A DNA stretch of 64,000 nucleotides from Eutypella sp. D-1 (taxonomy: Eukaryota > Ascomycota > Sordariomycetes > Xylariales > Diatrypaceae). Each line of letters starts with the position of its first letter. Within the stretch, counting starts at the first letter, position 1. A program made the position numbers and the translations under genes. The notes beneath the pieces were generated by a model. It worked only from the letters and a program-made list of their open reading frames with translations. It was not told where the DNA came from and ran no database searches. Location of the stretch: contig JAJTTP010000009.1 of assembly GCA_023313575.1 (NCBI GenBank), forward strand, positions 1,054,001 to 1,118,000, written 5' to 3'. This document shows, one piece after another, positions 34,469-47,749 of the stretch.

Positions 34469-37400
34469 CATCCTTCTCCTTTTTACTTTTCTTACTTTAA
34501 TTATTACTAAAACTTTTACTTACATATAAAACCCTTATATCGTAAGCTTTACTTATGATGATGATGATAATGATTTATTTTACGTCCGGGTGGACCATAT
34601 TATTTAAGGCTATCTATATATAAACCTATAAATAAGGTTATACTTAATTAGTTAGGTGCCGATATTATATAATGTATAAAACGGTTAAAATAAGTTTATT
34701 TAAAGACGGGCCGTATTAACGTGTTACGGTTAATATAAGAAATCCTTTATTAACTATTTACTTACGGTTATCCTTTTTTAAAGCTTTACCGTTTATCTCC
34801 GAATCTTTTAAGTTATATTTTAATTATTTTACCTGTTACTTATCGTAAATAATTTTAAAACTTACCGTATTTTATTACGCGCCTAATTTTTAATCCAACG
34901 TCGAATAAAACCTAACCTTATTAAAAAAAGTTAAAAAAACGAAATAACCTTTATAACCAAAAAGTTAAATCGCTTTATGGCCGGGTTAAGCCAAAAAGTA
35001 AAAAATACCCCTTATAATATCGTAATTAAAAACGTGGCCGGTAATTTTTTTTTTTTATACCGGTAAAAACAAAACGCGTTATATTTAAAACGTTAATAAT
35101 ATTTAATAAAATCGCCGTAATCCGATTATTTTATAAAAAAATAATATAATATTAAACGTAAAAAAAAAAGCTTAAAGGGAAAACCTTTATATAGGAAATC
35201 CTATCGTATATATAACGGGGGGGTATTTCGGAGCTATTATTTAACGAAAAGGAATTTATGTTTCTTTTTTATAATATGTTTAAAATAAATAAAAGTTATT
35301 ATCCCGGTATCCGGGTATTAAATAGCCCCGAGTTTAATTTAAACGTTTATAACTTTATTACCGGCAATATTTTTATAACCCGGTATTTATTAAATAAACG
35401 TAATAAACGGCCGGATATAGGCGATTATGTTATAAAAAGTTAAAAAGTTAGCCTAAAAGTTATCGGATAAGTAATCGAATAAATTACGTATAACCGCCGT
35501 ATTATCGATATAAAGGTATAAACCGGTTACCGGGGGGTTAAGGTCGTATTATTCTTTTTTTACTTATTATACCGCCTTATATGCGGTTATTATTTCTTTA
35601 TCGAAAACTTTTACTTAGGTTAAAGGTTTATAAATAACGTAAAAAGGTTTACGTCCGTTATCTTAATAAAATATAAAGCCTTAGCCGGTACGGTCGACCT
35701 TAAAGCTATTAAAATAAATAACTAAGTCCGTCGGTAAAAAGGAAAACAATTACTTTTTATACACCTTAATGCCCTTGTCTTTATCGGAAAAAAAAGGCAT
35801 AAATAATAGCGGCCATCGTTTTGCAAGGAGGAGTAGGCGCGGGCAGGCCGGGGCTATGTCGGCTAGCTGCAGACGCGTCGGCTACGTAAGCTTTATTTAC
35901 CCCGTGCCTTTAGATTAAGTATACCCGTAAATATTAAGGATAATAAAACCGCCGCCTTTTTAACCCTAAATTCCTTTACGGTAAGGTATTAAACGTTTTA
36001 CTCCCGAAACACTTACAATAACTATCCGTAATCGTAATACCGCTTTTATAGCAATAGCATTATTATTATAGCTTATGCCAGCCTTTAACGAAAAAGCTAA
36101 CATAAATATATATAAATTAAAAGCTTTACTTAAACGGCATAAAATTAATAAGCTTTTATAACCGGTCCTTTTTATTCTAAAAATATTAAAAAATGCATTA
36201 AATAATTTTATACTTTTTTTAGTCCGCGTATTACGGGAGAAAAAAAAATAATAACAAAAGCAAAATTCGATATATTATTTACTTTATCGGCTTATTTAAA
36301 TATTAGTTTTAAAAATTACGATATAAAAATATATATAATATAAACCTTAATATCCCGTAAGCTAATAAAAAAAATAATAGTTAAAATCGTTAATAGCTTA
36401 AACCCCGAGTTTGCCAGTTACGTTATTATTATTATTATTATTAATACCATTAATATAAATAATATTATTAATATTAAAGGATATAAAATACGGAAATTTA
36501 ACGGCTTTATTTAATCTTAATACGCCTTACTTTTTACCCTTTTTATTAATACCTTCCGATAAAGGTTATTTATTAAGGCTTTAATTAATAATAATAATAA
36601 TAAACCGTTACGGCTTATTTAATTAATTTAACCGGCGTTAAAAATGTTATATATAAATATAACAGTAACGGCGGGGCTAATAAAAAAAGATTATATTTTG
36701 GTCCAGTTACGGAAAACGAAATAACGCCAAAAATAACGATAACAGCTAACGTATTAAGCGGAAGTAAAAATGGCTTTACCCCCTTTTAGTTAAAAAATCC
36801 AAACTAAAGAAAACCCCGGCCAGCATTTAAACCGCCGTTTTTTCCTTAGGCTGGAAAAGAATTATAAATAGATAAATTTTAAATTAATAAACGTTAAGAT
36901 AGCCATAATAAAACTCCTAAGCCTCGATTTAACGGATATTATAAAGGCGTAAAAAATTAAAATAAGTTAAACGTTTATTATAAAAAACAAAATAACCCGT
37001 TAACACGTATAAAACAGTTTTACCGCTTTAAGCAAAATAAATATTCGTTTCGAAAAATTTAAATAATAATTTTTATACATTTTATAAAAAGTCCTTAAAA
37101 CCTTTTATACCGATAACGGATCGAAATCGGTTAATAAGGTTATTTAATACGAAATTATTACATAATCCGGTTTAAAACCTATTAATTTTTATAAAATTAA
37201 CCGTTTTATGCTAAGGTTTACGTTTTAAAAATAGGTAATAACCTTCCCCCGTAAAGTTAAAAACTTTAAGGTTTTCGATTTTAAGCCGGCCAGATTTTAA
37301 AAAAAAACCCCGAAAATTATATAATACGATTATTATTTAAATTTTTATAACGGCCGTAATTATAATAGGTTTAAAAAGTATAAACGGTATAACCGGAAAG

Positions 37401-40400
37401 CTTATAATAACTTAAGAATATATTAAGCCCATTTTAAATGCTTTAATTATAACAGCTTTTATATTTATAACAATTTTTCTTATTTTACCCGTTTTATTAA
37501 AAAAAACGGATAAATTATTAAACTTACCTGCGTTTACTTTATATTTATTAAGCAATTAAGTTAACGATAATACTTAAAGGTTATTTAAGTTGTAACAGTT
37601 AAAAAAACCTCGGTTATTACCTTAATAAAGGACCGGGACATTATAACTTACCGGGTATAAAGTTTTTTTAAAGCATTTACGTAAATATTTAAAAGATTTA
37701 AAGTAATTATTATTACCCCGACCTTAAAGCCCCGAACATTTTAACCCTAACTTTAACCTTAATCTTAACCTTAACCACCCCCTCCGTAACGATTAAAATC
37801 CTACTTCCCGTTATATTTCGTAAATAATAACCCGATAAATGCCGATTAAAAAAACCATTACTTAAATATCGGCCAATTTAAGTATAAATCCGAATCGGGT
37901 AATAAAGATAAAGATAAAAATAAGATAAAAAGGTTAAAATCTAGCCATAACCCGGAAACGTTAACGCGGGCGGTAAAAAAGTTTACGGCGTAACGTAAAA
38001 ACGGTCCCTTACCGGGATAAAAGTTAATAGCCCGATACGGCCGTATTTATTTCCGGGATATAAAAAATAACCTTTATAAAATAAATATTAAAAAAAATAA
38101 ATACGACGAATTTACGGTCCGAACTGGTAATACCCCCCGATACCCGCGTTTGCTTTAATTAATAAAATAAAAGGAATTTAAGGATTAATAAAGATTATAA
38201 ATCGTTATTTACGGCACGATACCCGCGGATAAGGAAAATGCTTACGTATTATTTAAGTTAACGTTTATAAAGGACCGGCAATATATAATATTACTTTAAA
38301 TACGGTAGCTAAAGTTAAAGCTAATATTATATTTATATAAAGATTATAGGCATAAGTTAAAATAACAGATAATAAATAATTAATTAAAACTTATTTAAAA
38401 TATAACGTTTTTTCCTTTACGAAGAACTGGGTTTTTTAAATACCGTAAATATTTATATATATACGGTAAAACCTTAATTTATAAATTATATAGCTCCGCC
38501 TTTTTATCTTTTTAAACGCGTACGTGATAAAAATTAATAACATTAAAACAGTTAATATTTATATCGATTAAATAAATTTTTATTTATTCCTTACGTTTTT
38601 TAAGAATTAAAAGTTAATTAATAAACGGTATATCGGAGGAGATTTTAATACGGTATATTAAACGTAGCAACCAGGTTACCGACGTTATAAAAGATTAGGC
38701 ATTAAGGTGGTAAAATGGATAAAGGTATAATTATTTAACGTTTTTAACCTAAAAGCTTTTATATATACAGTAAATAATATATTAAACCTGGCCTTATTAA
38801 ATATTTTAAAAACGATAATAACAGTTAATAATACTTTATATATTAGCTCCGATCATTATATTATAATGGCCGGAATATCGGTAAGCCTTTTAAAAAAACC
38901 CCCGTATATTAAGCTAAATTTCTTTAAAAAAACCCGTTTACGTTTTTCTTAATTAGTGTATATATATTAAGAATGGAACCCGAATAATTTTTTTTCTTTA
39001 ATAAACCCGATATTAAAAGTAAAGATAAAAGCATTTGTTAACGTTTTATTAAAAATATTAAAATAGGTTATAAAAGTTACGGGTAAACCGAGATATAATT
39101 ACGGTTAAAACGTTATTTAATAGAACGAAAATTATAAAGAAGTTATTACCCGTTTCCGTTATATATACCGAACGGGCGATACCGAGGAAATTTAAAAATT
39201 AATTAAAGTTTAAAGGAAAACGGTATGCCGAGTTAAAAGGTAGTATTAAAATAAGCTTATCGCCGAAGCTAAAAACGATAAGGATATTTTTAAAATCGTC
39301 GGCTGGTATAAGCTTAAAAATAATTTCTGTTTATTACCGATAAAAAACGAAAATAAGGTAATTACTGATACGATAAAAAAAATTAATATATTACGTTATA
39401 AAGTATTAATTTTTTAAGCCGCCGGCGGGGATATTATAAATCTTTAATAATTATTATAGCTATAAGATTAAAATAAGTTTAATTATAAAGGCGCGTAATA
39501 AACTTATTTTAACTTTTTATAAAACCCCCGGGTATTAATAATAAAAACGGAGGATATGTATATCCGTACCCCGTTTATAGCATTTGGTAAAAACGGGTTA
39601 ACGGTTATATTATTATAATTAGCCTGGCCAGTAATTAATAAAGCGGTACGTATATTATATAAGGCATGCTTAAGTTATAGTTATTATTTATAAGTTTTTA
39701 AAATAGCGGAAATGGTTATATTTCCGAAAATAGGTAAGTTTAACTTTATTAAATTTAAATTTTAAAAATTTATATCTTTATTTTCGTATTTAAATAAAGG
39801 GTTAAAAAAGTTAATAATTAAGTATATAGCGGTATAAACTTTATATTATAAAATATTTTACCCGTAATAATTCGGCGCTTTTTTAAAAAAATTAACGGTC
39901 GACCTGGCTATTTATATTATTTACGATATTAAATAAGCGTTTGTTTATAAAAAGGTTACGTCGTTATTAACCATAAATATATTAAAGGCTTTTAATATTG
40001 TTTTACGTGGCCGTTTTATTTTCCGGTTAAAATAATAAGGGTAGGACGTAAGATTTATACGATAGGTGAACTTTTTTATAACGGATCGGCGGGTTATTAT
40101 TTATATAAAGGATATTATTATCGACCTAATCTTTTTATCTTACGGCGTGCTATAAGGTTTTTTTATATCCTTTATCCTTTTTATGTTATATATTAAATTA
40201 GTATTACGGAAAGAACCGATATTTAACATTAGGTTTAAATACGTAAACGATATTATTATTTTACGTATTAACTTAATAACCTTTTATATAGCTATAACTT
40301 TGGTTACCGACGTAAAAAACGTATTTAATTAAGGAAAAGATAATGCTTTATTTTTTAATTTAATAAAGTATAAGCTTAAATATTTCCATAAAAATAAAAT

Positions 40401-42269
40401 ATTTAAAATTAACACGGTTATTAACGGCACGTTTAAAGTAAAAGTTTCGATAAAAACGGTCCGATGGTTTAACGTTTTTTTTAATTTATAATTTAATTTT
40501 AAAAAATACGTTATTAAATGGAGTAATAAAATGTTACGGGTGGCCAGTTATATACGATATTTTAATAAGGTTATATATAACTCCTTTTTAAATAAAACCG
40601 TTAAAGCTGTTAAAGCTTACGTAATGCCGATCGTAATATACGCCGTAAAAACCTAATGGTTAAGTTTTTAACGCTTTTCGGTTAAAAACGCGTTTAAACC
40701 GGCCGATATTAAAATGGGCCTATTTATAAACAGATTAAATAAGCTATTTAAAGTTATTATTAAGGCCGCGTTACCCGTTTAACGTATTATTTACATTATT
40801 ATTTTATATAAGGAATTAGGGATATTTTTAATAAAAATATTTTTTATATAAATTAAATTAAAATATTTAATACGCTTTTAAACGTTAAATAAAAATTACC
40901 CCGTAATTACCCGGCTGTTTTATTTTAAAGGAAAATAGCCGACGCGTTTATAGCTAATTAATACGGCGTTAACTTATTTTTGCTTATTTTTTTTTATAAA
41001 ACGTTAATTACCGTTATTTATGCCCTTTTTTTCTAATAAAGACGAAGGTATTAAAATGTATAAAAGGTGGTTATCCTTTTTTTTATTAACAGATTTAGTT
41101 ATTTATTTTAATAGTTTTAAGGTTAACCGTATAAGCTAAGGCTTTATGTTTTATTAAAGATATCGTTAATTTTACGCCGTTTATAAACTATTAGCTTTTA
41201 TAAAAGTTTTCGATAAAGAAGTAATTACCGTTTTTAAAGCGGTATAATGGGTAAAAAAAAACTGGTACGATTTCGACCCCCCGGTAACCGGCTTATATTT
41301 TTATATTAATAATATAGCGGTTATATAAAGCTTATTCGGTTACTTATCCGATAATTTTTAAGCCGATCTTTTGGCTTTTTATAATATGATCGCCTATATC
41401 CGGCCGTTTATTACGTTTATTTAATAAACGCCGGGGTATAAAGATATCGCCGGTAATAAGGTTATAAACGTTTAAGTTAAGCTCGGGGCTGTTTAATATT
41501 TAAATACCGGGATAATAACTTTTACCTATTTTAAACGTATTATAAAAAAAAGGCGTAAGCTTTTTTTTACTAAATAGTAACTCCGAAATATTTTTTTATC
41601 GTATATACGATAGGACCTCCCGTATAAAAAACTTTCCCTTAAGCTTTTTTTTTACGCTTAATACTGTATTACCTTTTTATAAAACGATTAAGTTATAATA
41701 ACTTTATTAAGTATTATTAACGTTTTAAATATAATACGTTTTACTTTTACCGGTACGGAAAAAAAAAAACCGCCGGTTATGTTTTTGATTACGATATTAT
41801 AAAGGGTACTTTTCGTTTTTTAACTTAACCCGGCCACGAAACGATTTAAATTTTTAGCTATAAAAGTTATTTTATTTTTTTAACCCTTTTCGATAAAATT
41901 AGGTTTTATTCGATATCGGATTAAAAACTAAGCACGTAATAAAATACGGTAAGTTTTAAAATTATCCATAACGGGTAACGGGTAAAATAGTTAAGGTATA
42001 ACTTAAAAAATTAGGAAACGGATAGTAAGGCTTTAGCTAAAGGATAACCATAAATAAATAGTAAATAGCAAAAGATTTCCTATATTAACCGTAACACGTT
42101 GGTACGGCCCCTTTCCTCCCCGGGGAATAGGAGCTTATTCCAGCCGTCCTATATATTATACAGTATCGGCATTTAGCTAATTAGGTGTAGCCCTGTTTAT
42201 AGGCTTATATATAGATAGCCTTAAATAGCATGGTCCACCCGGACGTAAAATACATCATCATTATCATTA
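34469..42269 (+). mobile_element. LINE-3: full-length Tad1-like LINE, RIP'd, split by LINE-2
   Basis: Made of 34469..34555 followed by 35900..42269, about 6.46 kb, which matches LINE-1 in length. It is flanked by ttaagccttaatta at 34455-34468 and 42270-42283. It begins catccttctcc like LINE-1 and ends ggtccacccggacgtaaaa plus (ATC)n. At 40240-40251 the codons tac gta aac gat (YVND) stand at the reverse-transcriptase active site, consistent with a RIP-altered YADD. The first half should hold ORF1 and the endonuclease but is too degraded to read. RNA-binding and reverse-transcription roles are by family. Confidence 0.88.
34556..35884 (-). mobile_element. LINE-2: 5'-truncated LINE inserted in LINE-3
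   Basis: The target duplication is cgtaagctttactta (34541-34555) and cgtaagctttattta (35885-35899), with one C/T difference. The 1,329-bp insert has the LINE 3' tail at 34556 and is strongly RIP'd, except for its last ~85 bp (about 35800-35884), which are GC-rich and align with LINE-3 near 40.95-41.04 kb as the unmutated version. Confidence 0.88.
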
Positions 42270-45200
42270 TTAAGCCTTAATTAATTTTTAAATTTTCCCG
42301 GTATCGTTTATTCGGTAAATACGGCGTAAACGGGTAATAGCTTTTTTACAGTCCTTATTTTACTAAGTAACGTCCCGGCCGTAGTTATATTTTAATTTAC
42401 CCGTAACTTTTATAACTTATTTTAATATTTTTAATAAAACGTTAATTAATGTTTCCGTTTTTACTTTTAATATCGGGTTTATTAAAAAAAAAGATTATTC
42501 GGGTTTTACTTTTAATATATATATATTAATTAAAAAAAGCGTAAACGGGCTTTTTTAAAAAAACTTAACTTAACGTATAAAAGTTTTTCCGGGGGACCCG
42601 CCGGTATTTCGGTTATTATGGTATAATAATCGGAGCCGGTATATAAGGTATTATTAACCGCTGCCGTTATTTTTAAAACATTTAATAAGGCCAGGTTTAA
42701 CGTATTATTTACCGTATATATAAAAGCTTTTAAATTAAAAATATTTAATAATTATACCTTTATCCATTTTACCACCTTAATACTTAATCCTTTATAACGT
42801 TAATAACCTGGTTACCACGTTTAATATACCGTATTAAAATCTCCTCCGACGTACCGTTTATTAATTAACTCTTAGTTTTTAAAAAACGTAAAAAATAAGT
42901 AAAGGTTTATTTAATCGATATAAATATTAATTAACTTAATATTATTAATTTTTATTACATAAGCGTTTAAAAAAATAAAAAAACGAAATTACGTAATTTA
43001 TAAATTAAAGTTTTACCGTATATATATAAATATTTACGGTATTTAAAAAACTTAATCCTTTATAAAGAAAAAAACGTTATATTTTAAATAAGTTTTAATT
43101 AATCGTTTATTATTTATTACTTTAATTTATGTTTACGGTTTTTATATTAATATAACGTCGGCTTTAATTTTAACTATTATATTTAAAATAATATTATATG
43201 TTATTAGTTTTTTACGGATGTTTATTTAAATAATACGTAAGTATTTTTTTTATCCGCATATATCGCGCCGTAAGTTACGACTTATAATTTTTATTAATTT
43301 TTAAATCTTTTTTATTTTATAAACCGGGGTAAACGTAAGTATTAAAAGGTGTAACTAATTCGGACCGTAAATTTATCGTATTTATTTTCTTTAATATTTA
43401 TTTTATAAAAGTTATTTTCCGTGTCCCGGAAATATATACGGCCGTACCGGATTATTAATTTTTATCCCGGCGGGGGACCGTTTTTACGTTATACCGTAAA
43501 CTTTTCCGTTATCCGTATAAACGCCTCCGGGTTATAACTAAATTTTAAACCTTTTATTTTATTTTTTTCCTCGTAATCTGATTCGGACTTATATTCGGAT
43601 TAATTAATATTTAAATAATGGTTTTTTTAATCCGTATTTATCGGGTCGTTATTTACGAAATATAACGGGAAGTAAAATTTTAATCGTTATAAAAAGGGTG
43701 GTTAAGGTTAAAGTTAAAGTTAAAATTAAAAGGCGTAAGGCCTTAAAGTCGGGGTGGTAATAATTACTTTAAATCTTTTAAATATTTACGTAAATGCTTC
43801 GGGAATTTTTTAAACTTATTAAATCGTTATGGCCCGGTTTTTTATTAAAACTATTACTTATATAACTTTTAAGTATTATCGTTTATTTAGTTACTTAATA
43901 AATAAAAAGTAAACGCGGGTAAATTTAATAATTTGCCCATTTTTTTAATAAATTCAATAAAGCACGATAAGTTATTATATATATAAAAACCTTTATAATT
44001 AAAGTATTTAATATAAACTTAACATATTCCCGGGTTATTATAAATTTCCCGGTTATACTGTTTATACCGTTTAAACCTATTATAATTACGTCCGTTATAA
44101 AAATCCAGGTAACGATTATATTATATGATTTTCGGGGCCTTTTTTTATAATTTAACCAGTTTAAAGTTAAAAATCTTAAAGTTTTTAATTTTATAAAAGA
44201 AAATTATTACTTATTTTTAAAGTACAGACTTTAACATAATATAGTTAATCTTATAATAATTAATAAAGTTTAAATTAATTTATATAATAATTTTATATTA
44301 AATAATTTTATTAACCGATTTCGACCCGTTACCGGTATAAAAGGTTTTCGGTACTTTTTATAGGATATATAAAAACCATTATTTAAATTTTTCGAAACGT
44401 ATGCTTATTTTACTTAAAGCGGTAAAATAGTTTTATACATATTAACGGGTTATCTTGTTTTTTATAATATACGCCCAGTTTATTTTAATCTTTTACGTTT
44501 TTATAATCTCCGCTAGGTTAAGGCTTAAAAGTTTTACCATAGTTATCTTAACGTTAATTAGCTTAAGGTTTACCTATTTATGGTTATCTTCCAGTTTAAG
44601 GAAAAAGCGGCGGTTTAAATACTGGCCGGGGTCTTCCTTAATTTGAACTCTTTAGCTAAAAAAGGGTAAGGCCATTTTTACCTTTACCTAATACGTTAGT
44701 TATTATTATCGTTATTTTTAACGTTATTTCGCTTTTTATAACTGTATTAAAATATAATCTTTTTTTATTAACCTTGCTATTACCGTTACGTTTATATATA
44801 ATATATATAGTACCGGTTAAATTAATTAAACCGGGCGTATTAATTTATTACCGTTATTATTATTAATTAAAACCTTAATAAATAACTTTTATCGAAAGGT
44901 ATTAACCGGGGGGGTAAAAAATAAGGCGTATTAAGATTAAATAAAGCCGTTAAATTTTTGCATTCCATACCTTCCGGCGTTAATAATATTAATATTAATA
45001 ATGGTAATAATTACGTAATTTATAAACTTAAGGTTTAAGCTATTCATAATTTTAACCATCACTTTTTTTATTAACTTACGTAATATTCCTGCTTACGTTA
45101 CGTATATTTTTATATCGTATTTTTTAAAACCAATATCGAAATAAATAAATAAAGTAAATAATATATCGAATTTTGCCTTTATTATTACCTTTTTTTTTCC

Positions 45201-45976
45201 CGTAATGCGCGGATTAAAAAAAATATAAAATCGTTTAACGTATTTTTTGGGGTTTTTAAAATAAAAAAAACCGGTTATAAAAACTTATTAATTTTATACC
45301 GTTTAAATAAAGCTTTTAATTCGTATATACCCGTGTTAACCTTTTCGTTAAGGTTTAACGTAAGTTATAATAATATTATTACCGTAAAAACGGTATCGTA
45401 AATACCGATAATTATTACGGGTGTTTCGGGGGCAAAACGTTTAATACTTTGCCGTAAAAAAGTTTAAAATTAAAAAAGCGGCGGTTTTATTATCCTTAAT
45501 ATTTACGGGTATACCTGATTTAAAAGCACGAAATAAATAAAGCTTATAATATAAAGGTTTTATATGCAAATAAAAGTTTTAGCAAAGGTTAAGGTAAGAA
45601 AAGTGAAAAAGGGAAGGATGTAGCCACGATAAGATAAGCTATACTTAGGTCACGTAATAAAAAGGATAACCAGGATAGCTAACTATCCCAATAATTTAAA
45701 ATAGCTAAGATAACCAGCTATCCTAACGATTTAACATTTAATATCACATTCCGGTATCAGGAATAAAGGATATAAATAATATATAATTATACTTATTACC
45801 TTTTTTTTAAATAGTTTTTAAACTTATTAGCTTATAATATAACTTAGTTATTTAAAGCACCTTTCTTTTTATTATTATAAACGTAACTACTTATTGCTTA
45901 AAACCCTTAGCACTCCTGCTAACCTAAACCCCTCGACTGGACTAATAGTTAGGAATAGACCGGCCGTTATAAAAAT

Positions 45977-47709
45977 AAATATTTCGATTTTAACCGATTT
46001 AAAGCTGTTTTAAAAATTTTACCGATTTATTTATAATAAAATAATTTAATTATTATATATTCCGATATATTTTTATATAATTAACTTCCGAGTATTATAT
46101 TTTTAAAAATAATTAAATGTTTAAATTTAAAACCCGATTTAATTTTTATTTAAAATTAGCTTTAACTTTTTAATATATTAATAAAAGCATGGATTTTAAT
46201 AAGTATGTAAAAAATCTTACAGAAATATATAATATTATTAAAACGGCTAAATTTAATAATATTTAAAAAGTTAAAAATAATAACGGCAATAATAATGATT
46301 ATTATAATAATCGGAATAATATTAAGGGTAAAAATAATAATAATAAAATTAAAAGAAAACGTTTAATAGACGAAATTTAAACTTTTTATTACTTAAGTTA
46401 AAAAATTAATATAAGCTTATAAAGGGTGGGCATTTATTATAACAGTTGTTATAAGTTAAAATAATAAAAAGGTTTAATATTTTTTAATTATTACTTTTTT
46501 AATTTAATATAATTAACTTAATAATGTAACCCTTTATAGCTTATATTAAATATAATAACATTCCCGAATAACGTTAATAGCATAATTACGGCTATTAGTT
46601 TAAAAGAATAGGGTTTAAGCTTTAAAAATAACCCCGGGGGCAACTGTATTAAAATAATAAGCTGGTTTTAACGCGTTATTATAATATATTTATACTGGTT
46701 ATAATAAGCTTAAGGCGTATTATAAATAAGCCCGATAAACCTTATATACGTACCGGTAATTATTAGCCGTGTTTAGTTTAATTAAATTTAATCGTGTTAT
46801 ATTTATTTATCGGTAATTAAAGCTAACGCTTTAATTAGCTTTAACGTAATATTAACATTATAATAAAAATAATATACATTTATATATATATTATTATTTT
46901 TACGCCGTTTAGCCTATATATATAATAGCATACGGTACTTTTACGGTCTGCTATTTATACGGTAAACCGTCGAACGGAAAAAACCTATATACCTTGGTTA
47001 CGTTACGTTTTTATAATAATATTGACGCGTTTTTGATATTATATCGTTAAAATCTTACCTTTTTAATAAATATAATTATTTTAAAAGTTTAAAAAAATAT
47101 AAAATATATGAAACGTTTAACTTTTTATTTATAGATTTTTATAATTTTAATTTTAAAACGGTATACCCGTAATAATAACGTTACGTGAATAATATATTAA
47201 CGCCGCGATACTTTTAATAAAGTATATTTTACCCGGATATTTACCCGGGCTTAATTAAAAATAAAATTAAGGGTTAAATATTAACATATTTATTAACCCG
47301 GCTTTATTTTTCCCGATCCCGGGTAAAAACGTAAATAATATCGTAATTACTTATTTATTATAATCCCGGTTTTTTTTTAAGCCATTATTAAAATCTCGTA
47401 AATTATCGTTATCCCGTTACGTTATCGCTTTTTTACCGCTTAAATAATTTATTTAAAGTTTTAAACGGCCGGAGTAATAAATTTTATCGAAAACGGCTTA
47501 AAAAACGATTAAAATTTATTAAAACTGTAATAAATTAATAAAAATTATTTATCTTTTTTAAATATATATTTCTTTTTATATACCGTTTTATTAACGCATC
47601 GGGGATATTAACGTGTAATATAATAATAATAATAAATTTATAATTTAATTTCGTAAACGATACGATAATATTATATTAATATAATATTACCGTTAATATT
47701 AATATTAAT

Positions 47710-47749
<40 letters not shown>

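Larger units (their letters stand above)
31398..45621 (-). mobile_element. LINE-1: full-length Tad1-like LINE, RIP'd, split by LINE-3
   Basis: Made of complement(42284..45621) followed by complement(31398..34468), about 6.4 kb in total. Its 3' end shows the family ending (tggtctacccggacgtaaaa plus ATCATC-type tail, read on the minus strand) at 31398-31432, and its 5' end begins acatccttcc at 45621. It is flanked by a perfect 16-bp TSD in the solo LTR. All frames are closed by RIP. It is called a LINE from the tail, the TSD length and the alignment to copies with a reverse-transcriptase YxDD box and a C-terminal CCHC knuckle. Confidence 0.88.
31306..45971 (-). mobile_element. Solo Gypsy-type LTR (aaaat TSD) split by nested LINEs
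   Basis: The LTR is 31306..31397 plus 45638..45971. In plus orientation it starts tgttataacctggc and ends ccgttata, the RIP'd complement of the TGTGACGG start of the other LTRs. It is flanked by aaaat at 31301-31305 and 45972-45976. It shares its sequence with the LTRs at 51140, 60849, 61830 and 63622. A LINE inserted into it and duplicated agccacgataagataa (31382-31397 and 45622-45637). Confidence 0.85.

Noticed and set aside
35258..35443. A 61-codon ORF in the AT-rich block
   Set aside because: Antisense to LINE-2; an accident of RIP'd sequence.
44455..44646. A 63-codon ORF in the AT-rich block
   Set aside because: Antisense to LINE-1.
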